This document shows, in pieces, positions 46,211 through 50,703 of a stretch of 50,703 nucleotides of DNA (positions within the stretch are counted from its first letter, which is position 1; each line of letters opens with the position of its first letter). The DNA lies in NCBI RefSeq assembly GCF_000470315.2, contig NZ_CBRF02000034.1, forward strand, positions 1 through 50,703, given 5' to 3'. The stretch is from Psychromonas sp. SP041. GTDB lineage: Bacteria; Pseudomonadota; Gammaproteobacteria; Enterobacterales; Psychromonadaceae. Under the pieces are notes generated by a model. That model was given only the letters and a program-made list of their open reading frames with translations. It searched no databases and was not told where the DNA came from. The position numbers and the translations under genes were made by a program.

Positions 46211-46627
46211 ATGCTCAAAAAAATACTCTTTTGTATGTTTTATTTTACGCTACTTTCGCCCCTTAATTTCGTTGTTGCTGAAGAAGAAAGTACCGAGTTA
46301 GTGGCTGATTATCAATATTATGCATTAGAACCAGACATTATTACCAACTATATTAAACCAGGTAAGCATCTTGGATATATTCGTTTAGGTGTTGATTTAA
46401 TGGTTAAATCGACAGTTGCTTATCAAGAGGTAGAAACCCATGAACCAATTATTCGTGATCGTATTATTACGATTCTAGGCGAACAGAATGAACAGCAAAT
46501 AAAATCCATTACTGAGCGAAAAGCGATTAGAGCACGTTGTTTAGACGCCGCGAATGATGCCATTTTTGAAATAACTGGCACCAGACCTATTGAAGATTTA
46601 CTCTTTACTAAATATTTAGATCAATAA
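46211..46627 (+). CDS. FliL-like protein, not in a flagellar operon
   Basis: The protein has 138 residues. A signal peptide or N-terminal anchor (to about residue 23) precedes a domain resembling FliL: YYALEPDIITNYIKPGKHLGYIRLGVDLMV, then HEPIIRDRIITILGEQN and a short helical end. FliL stabilises stators around the flagellar motor. No other flagellar gene is in the window, and such orphan FliL paralogues sit near ubiC and glpG in related marine bacteria, as I recall. GAAGGA precedes the ATG. The true role is unknown. Confidence 0.75.
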   Translation: MLKKILFCMFYFTLLSPLNFVVAEEESTELVADYQYYALEPDIITNYIKPGKHLGYIRLGVDLMVKSTVAYQEVETHEPIIRDRIITILGEQNEQQIKSITERKAIRARCLDAANDAIFEITGTRPIEDLLFTKYLDQ

Positions 46628-46645
46628 CTTATTGGCTTTATTTCT

Positions 46646-47482
46646 TCATAATTTTAATTTACTACAAACTGCCGCTAATATAAGTCCTGCTAATAAACCA
46701 ATTAAGTGTGCATAGTTGGCCACATTGACGGGCAATATATCTATAAAGCCCAATACTAACCAACCTAATAAAAATGCAAACATGCTATTAGGTAAGTGTA
46801 CTTGGCTATCTTTATTCATTAATCCATATAACCAACAGTAACCTACTAAACCATAAACTACCCCACTCAAACCGCCAAAGTAAGGACCTACTAGAAGAAA
46901 TTGAGCTAAATTAGATGTAATAGCAGAAAATAAAAACAAGATTAATAACCGTTGTTTACCTTGTTTTCTTTCAACTATTCCTCCTAATTGCCACCACCAT
47001 AATGAATTGAATACGATATGTAATAGACTAAAATGCAAAAAAGCAGGGGTGATAAAGCGCCAGCTTTGAAAGTAATCAAAAGGTTGTGTTATAAAAAATG
47101 AAAACATAGAGTTAATCGGATTGAAAAATCCTAGTTCTGACCCACCGTAAATCACTAAACAAATAATAAACACGCTATGTGTTATTAACCCTCCATGTTG
47201 TTTGAAGTTACTTAATAAGTTCGAATTTGCATAGGCGAAGTTGGTTGCATTTTTTTCAATACTTCCTGACTCCCAACTGGCAGAAAGATATTCACTTTTC
47301 GTTGGGTTTGCTAAAAATTGAGCGAGTTCTGATTCTGCTTGTATTAACTGAGCTTCGTCTTTAATGATTATTTGATGTTGAAATTCACTTTGTTGAATAA
47401 TATTCTTAATTTTTTTACTATTTAAATAATCTGAGAATGCTTGCGCTAAACGTAAATGCTCAAAGCTGTGTAATACTGTCAT
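46646..47482 (-). CDS. glpG: Rhomboid intramembrane serine protease GlpG
   Basis: The protein has 278 residues (E. coli GlpG has 276). A cytosolic N-terminal domain (about 1-85) is followed by six membrane helices. The catalytic dyad is Ser206 in GGLSGVVYG and His259 in NYAHLIGLLAG. The oxyanion-site His and Asn are in HFSLLHIVFNSLWWWQLG (residues 150-167). It cleaves transmembrane helices of substrate proteins. It stands without glpE or glpR beside it, unlike in E. coli. It converges on the FliL-like gene and is divergent from comEA. Confidence 0.94.
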   Translation of the reverse strand: MTVLHSFEHLRLAQAFSDYLNSKKIKNIIQQSEFQHQIIIKDEAQLIQAESELAQFLANPTKSEYLSASWESGSIEKNATNFAYANSNLLSNFKQHGGLITHSVFIICLVIYGGSELGFFNPINSMFSFFITQPFDYFQSWRFITPAFLHFSLLHIVFNSLWWWQLGGIVERKQGKQRLLILFLFSAITSNLAQFLLVGPYFGGLSGVVYGLVGYCWLYGLMNKDSQVHLPNSMFAFLLGWLVLGFIDILPVNVANYAHLIGLLAGLILAAVCSKLKL

Positions 47483-47811
47483 AATATACCTCTGAAACCT
47501 TATGCCATTGTATTAAAAGTCATCTTATTAATTAACATATTATAAAAAATTATGTTGCTGAGGACTTAGTATTTTGTTGTTTTTTCTATATAGCGTTATT
47601 CAACTTTGAAGTCACTTTATTGTTTTATCTTATGTAAAACCTTATGAAAATTCGATAGATAATAATTTTGTAGTGTAATGAATAATTAAGGGTGAATCGA
47701 ATTAAATAAGTTAACAATTTATTCTATAAACTTTATTTGTGATATTTTATTGACATAGTAGCGGAGTAAACTAAATTTAATATTCCGAATAATAAAAGAA
47801 AGGAATGTTTT
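47483..47811. other. 329-bp divergent region, glpG / comEA
   Basis: It is AT-rich with no gene seen. The comEA side contains a candidate promoter, TTGACA at 47750-47755 with TAAATT at 47772-47777 (16-base spacer). No strong operator or hairpin is visible. Confidence 0.45.
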
Positions 47812-48177
47812 ATGATTAATAAATTTATACGTGGATTAACCCTCGCTGCATCTTTAGTGTTACTACCCACTAGTTTATTTGCTGCAGACCTTAACAGTCT
47901 CACTTCTTCTAGTGTTGAAAAGGTTAGCTCAGCAACCACGAGCGTTAAACAAGCTAGCACGACGGCCGCTGCTGCTACAAAAATGTCGAGTATTAATGTT
48001 AATAGTGCGAGCCTAGACCAACTGACTTCTATCTCAGGCGTAGGCCCTAAAACCGCACAGTCTATTATTGACTATCGAGACCAATATGGTGATTTCACAG
48101 ATTTAAAAGATCTCGTGAATGTTAAAGGTATTGGAGCGAGTACGTTAGAGAAAATAATGCCTTACTTGAGTTTGTGA
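47812..48177 (+). CDS. comEA: ComEA-like helix-hairpin-helix DNA-binding protein
   Basis: The protein has 121 residues. A signal peptide (to LFAA) sends it to the periplasm. A Ser/Thr/Ala-rich linker (about 25-60) leads to a tandem helix-hairpin-helix domain: INVNSASLDQLTSISGVGPK, then IIDYRDQYGDFTDLKDLVNV and KGIGASTLEKIMPYL. This fits the periplasmic ComEA that ratchets DNA inward during natural transformation in vibrios and Haemophilus. The minor-pilin operon at 23581-27242 would be consistent with a DNA-uptake pilus. AAAGGA precedes the ATG. Confidence 0.88.
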   Translation: MINKFIRGLTLAASLVLLPTSLFAADLNSLTSSSVEKVSSATTSVKQASTTAAAATKMSSINVNSASLDQLTSISGVGPKTAQSIIDYRDQYGDFTDLKDLVNVKGIGASTLEKIMPYLSL

Positions 48178-48184
48178 TTTTTTC

Positions 48185-48214
48185 TAAGTCCCCACGACAA
48201 TGTCGGGACTTATT
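48185..48214 (+). terminator. Terminator of comEA
   Basis: AAGTCC and GGACTT form the outer stem, with CGAC/GTCG pairing inside around an AAT loop and a small bulge. A T-rich tract follows. Confidence 0.75.
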
Positions 48215-48392
48215 TTACTATTTGTTTTACGACGCTAGTTTGTCTAATCTGTTTAATTATTTAAAGCCTGCTGTTCTACTCCTACTTCAATACTTGTTAT
48301 TATCTCTCTTTAAACGTTAAAATGTTTACCACGAATTTAATTTCTTTATTTTTCCTTTATATTTTAAAAATATACAACGTAGTGGGTAACTT

Positions 48393-49409
48393 ATGACAAT
48401 TTTAGTAACTGGCGGTGCAGGTTATATTGGCTCTCATACAGTGGTAGAGCTTTTAGAAAAAGAGCAGCAAGTTATTATAATAGATAACTTATGTAATGCT
48501 TCGTTAGAGTCGCTCTCTCGAGTTGAAAAAATAACAGGTAAAGTGCCTATTTTCTATCAGGGTGATATTTTAGATAAAAGCTTTTTAGACATGGTATTTA
48601 AACAGCATCAAATTGATTCTGTTATTCATTTCGCAGGCTTAAAAGCAGTAGGCGAGTCGGTTGCTAAACCTATTTCTTACTATCAAAATAATGTTCAAGG
48701 AACATTAACATTACTCGATGCAATGAAAGATGCAGGTGTTTTTAAGCTTGTTTTTAGTTCTTCTGCTACGGTTTATGGCGATCCTGCTGCGTTACCTATT
48801 CGTGAAGACTTCCCTGTTGGTGGTACAACAAACCCTTACGGAACATCAAAGTTAATGGTGGAAATGGTATTAACGGATGTCGCAAAGTCAGATCCTCGTT
48901 GGGCGTTTGTAATTTTGCGTTATTTCAATCCGGTTGGTGCACATCTATCTGGCTTAATTGGAGAAGATCCTAATGGTATCCCGAATAATTTATTACCTTA
49001 CATCTCTCAAGTTGGTGTTGGTAAGCTAAAAGCATTAGCTGTTTTTGGTGATGATTATGATACTCCTGATGGAACAGGCGTACGTGATTATATACATGTA
49101 GTAGATTTAGCACTTGGTCATTTAAAAGCCTTAAAAAGGATTGAAGATGATAAGGGAGTATTTATTTATAACTTAGGTACGGGCAATGGTTATTCTGTTT
49201 TAGATATGATCAAGGCATTTGAGACTGCTAGTAAACAAGCCATTCCTTATAATGTTTCTCCGCGTCGTGAGGGAGATATCGCCGCTTGTTACGCTGCACC
49301 AGAAAAAGCGTTAACTGAATTAGATTGGAAAGCTGAACGTGGTTTAGAAGATATGATGCAGGATACATGGCGTTGGCAGTCAAATAACCCTAATGGTTAT
49401 AAAAGCTAA
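48393..49409 (+). CDS. galE: UDP-glucose 4-epimerase
   Basis: The protein has 338 residues (E. coli also has 338). It is an extended short-chain dehydrogenase. NAD-binding GGAGYIGSH is at residues 7-15. The catalytic Ser is in [10 protein letters not shown], and the Tyr and Lys are in [11 protein letters not shown] (YxxxK). The sugar-binding region [20 protein letters not shown] and C-terminal [12 protein letters not shown] are typical. It interconverts UDP-glucose and UDP-galactose. No other gal gene is adjacent, so a role in surface polysaccharide synthesis is as likely as galactose use. Confidence 0.96.
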   Translation: MTILVTGGAGYIGSHTVVELLEKEQQVIIIDNLCNASLESLSRVEKITGKVPIFYQGDILDKSFLDMVFKQHQIDSVIHFAGLKAVGESVAKPISYYQNNVQGTLTLLDAMKDAGVFKLVFSSSATVYGDPAALPIREDFPVGGTTNPYGTSKLMVEMVLTDVAKSDPRWAFVILRYFNPVGAHLSGLIGEDPNGIPNNLLPYISQVGVGKLKALAVFGDDYDTPDGTGVRDYIHVVDLALGHLKALKRIEDDKGVFIYNLGTGNGYSVLDMIKAFETASKQAIPYNVSPRREGDIAACYAAPEKALTELDWKAERGLEDMMQDTWRWQSNNPNGYKS

Positions 49410-49567
49410 AGCGATAATAATTGAAGAATAGGGCTTGTAAAGAGCTCTATAAATTTATCTATTAAATGCTAATGACTTTACTCAGTTGATAATGTTTTCT
49501 TAGCGGTTAGAGGAAAGTAAAGAATCACTAGACACGATCAAATCCATGCTACCAAAATGAGGTGGTT

Positions 49568-50452
49568 TTATGAGTCTTGGGTATTCATACGCACATGAAC
49601 TTTATTTTTACCTTGCTGTTTGGCCTTAGATAAACACTGCTCGGCATCATTTATGAGGTCACTACTTTTTAGCTCATTTTTATAGGTAACTGCACCGATA
49701 CTTACTGTTATATTAATAATATCGTGATTATATTCTACACATAAGAGTTCTGTCTTTTCTCGAATCATCTCTGCAACTTGCTTTGCAATTTCGTCATTAC
49801 TATTATTAAGTAAGATAATGAACTCTTCACCACCCCAACGAGCAACCGTATCGGTTTTACGTACACAATCAATGAGTTTATTAGCAAGTCGTTTTAAAAC
49901 AATGTCACCAGCAGCTTGGCTATAACGTTCATTAGTGAGTTTAAAATTATCAATATTAATTAATAAAATAGAAAATGTTTCAATGCGTGGGGAGACTAGT
50001 AAGTTAGTGAGTTGGTAGTTAAAGTGGGTACGTGTAGATAATTGCGTTAATTCATCGGTTTCAGAAAGTTTCTTTAATTTAGTCGTATTCGCATTATTCT
50101 GTGCGATCCATTTGCTGATTCCATAAGTCACTAAAATAAAACCTATTAATTGTCCAATATCTTCAAATAATGCACCTAATAACCAAGGTTGGACAAATAT
50201 TTCATCTAATGTATCAGTGAGCGTGGCGATAAACAGAAATAAAAATCCAGCCATTAAATATTTATAGACATCAGGGTTATATTTCACCTTTTGCATGTTA
50301 ACAAGTGAAAATAACAAAGTAGCGGTAATCATTACGCTAAAAAACAGGCTATAAATGTCTATTTGATAGGTAATTGGAAGTAACCACGTCTGTAGTGCCG
50401 TATATGCAATGACAAAAAAGTAAAGTGAGCTAATTGCTGTGCTTCTAATCAA
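49568..50452 (-). CDS. Membrane diguanylate cyclase
   Basis: The protein has 294 residues. Four hydrophobic segments (about 7-27, 33-53, 63-80 and 93-112) form an N-terminal membrane domain of unknown ligand. The GGDEF domain starts near residue 130 with DELTQLSTRTHF and has DNFKLTNERYSQAAGD, the intact catalytic GGEEF at 207-211, and the inhibitory-site RKTD at 198-201. It should therefore make c-di-GMP and be product-inhibited. The C-terminus INDAEQCLSKAKQQGKNKV is typical. It converges on galE. Confidence 0.92.
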   Translation of the reverse strand: MIRSTAISSLYFFVIAYTALQTWLLPITYQIDIYSLFFSVMITATLLFSLVNMQKVKYNPDVYKYLMAGFLFLFIATLTDTLDEIFVQPWLLGALFEDIGQLIGFILVTYGISKWIAQNNANTTKLKKLSETDELTQLSTRTHFNYQLTNLLVSPRIETFSILLINIDNFKLTNERYSQAAGDIVLKRLANKLIDCVRKTDTVARWGGEEFIILLNNSNDEIAKQVAEMIREKTELLCVEYNHDIINITVSIGAVTYKNELKSSDLINDAEQCLSKAKQQGKNKVHVRMNTQDS

Positions 50453-50672
50453 GTGGTTTTATCTCTATTAACTGAATTGTCGTCAATTTTATGTGAACAT
50501 GATGACAAATAAATATTTAACTACAACTTACTACAATTATATTTCTTAGTAAATAAATGAACAACTAAATACATCACTTGGATTCAGATCATAAGTGCAT
50601 AACTTGAATTGGTAGAAAAGACGATCAGCTGAAGATATGCTTATCGCTTTTTCTCCGGCAAGAGATGCAACA

Positions 50673-50703
50673 ATGAAAACATATAAACAACTGACCTATG
50701 CGC
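50673..50703 (+). CDS. Start of a probable IS30-family transposase, cut by the window edge
   Basis: From ATG 50673 the ten visible codons read MKTYKQLTYA, which matches the opening of IS30-family transposases as I recall them. The gene runs off the window, so the DDE domain cannot be checked. About 100 bases upstream should include the left inverted repeat, perhaps near 50600-50650, but I cannot define its end. Confidence 0.5.
   Translation, partial: MKTYKQLTYA

Overview
The window is 50.7 kb of AT-rich chromosome from a marine-type gammaproteobacterium. Gene content and order (rpsD-rpoA-rplQ, trmH/recG, glnA with ntrB-ntrC, divergent typA, yihY-dtd, rph-pyrE, ubiC-ubiA), the low GC and protein sequences close to Vibrio/Shewanella/E. 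coli orthologues suggest a Psychromonas-like member of the Alteromonadales. The genus is an inference; there is no rRNA gene here to confirm it. Nearly all of the window is core genome. I see no prophage, CRISPR array, tRNA or defence island. The mobile content is small: fold-back repeats and the first codons of an IS30-like transposase at the right edge.

Layout. Positions 1-2000 hold the end of the alpha ribosomal-protein operon. 2059-5520 hold oxyR (reverse), a large Ig-like lipoprotein and a SieB-like membrane protein. 5700-12340 hold trmH, a DUF2868/DUF3482 membrane protein-GTPase pair, reverse-strand pldA, and recG. 12389-19472 is a reverse-strand nitrogen block: glnA, a type III glutamine synthetase, a DUF4124 protein, ntrB and ntrC. 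It has sigma-54-like promoters before both synthetases and two NtrC boxes upstream of glnA. 19924-23500 hold typA, two tandem ~162-bp fold-back repeats, yihY and dtd. 23581-27242 is a reverse-strand minor-pilin operon (pilE, fimT, pilV, pilW, enlarged pilX). 27453-34000 hold a pitrilysin-like protease, a DUF481 barrel protein and a sensor with a degenerate GGDEF domain. 34501-35865 is rph-pyrE. 36141-40974 is a TetR-controlled RND efflux operon. 41190-44100 hold rep and a peroxiredoxin-glutaredoxin fusion, followed by the relic of a flavoprotein disulfide reductase interrupted by a third fold-back repeat. 44540-50452 hold ubiA, ubiC, a FliL-like protein, glpG, comEA, galE and a GGDEF protein with an intact catalytic motif.

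How the genes work together. NtrB/NtrC presumably control both glutamine synthetases through sigma-54. OxyR and the peroxiredoxin-glutaredoxin both belong to peroxide defence but are 40 kb apart here. The two GGDEF proteins contrast: one keeps both GGEEF and the I-site, the other keeps only the I-site.

The observations most worth following are: (i) a family of ~161-bp fold-back elements ending in ATACCAAT, one of which sits inside a dead oxidoreductase gene; (ii) a PilX-like protein with a bactofilin-like repeat region in an operon lacking pilY1; (iii) a type III glutamine synthetase placed between glnA and ntrBC; (iv) the degenerate GGDEF with a retained I-site. I did not find a clear previously undescribed multi-gene system.
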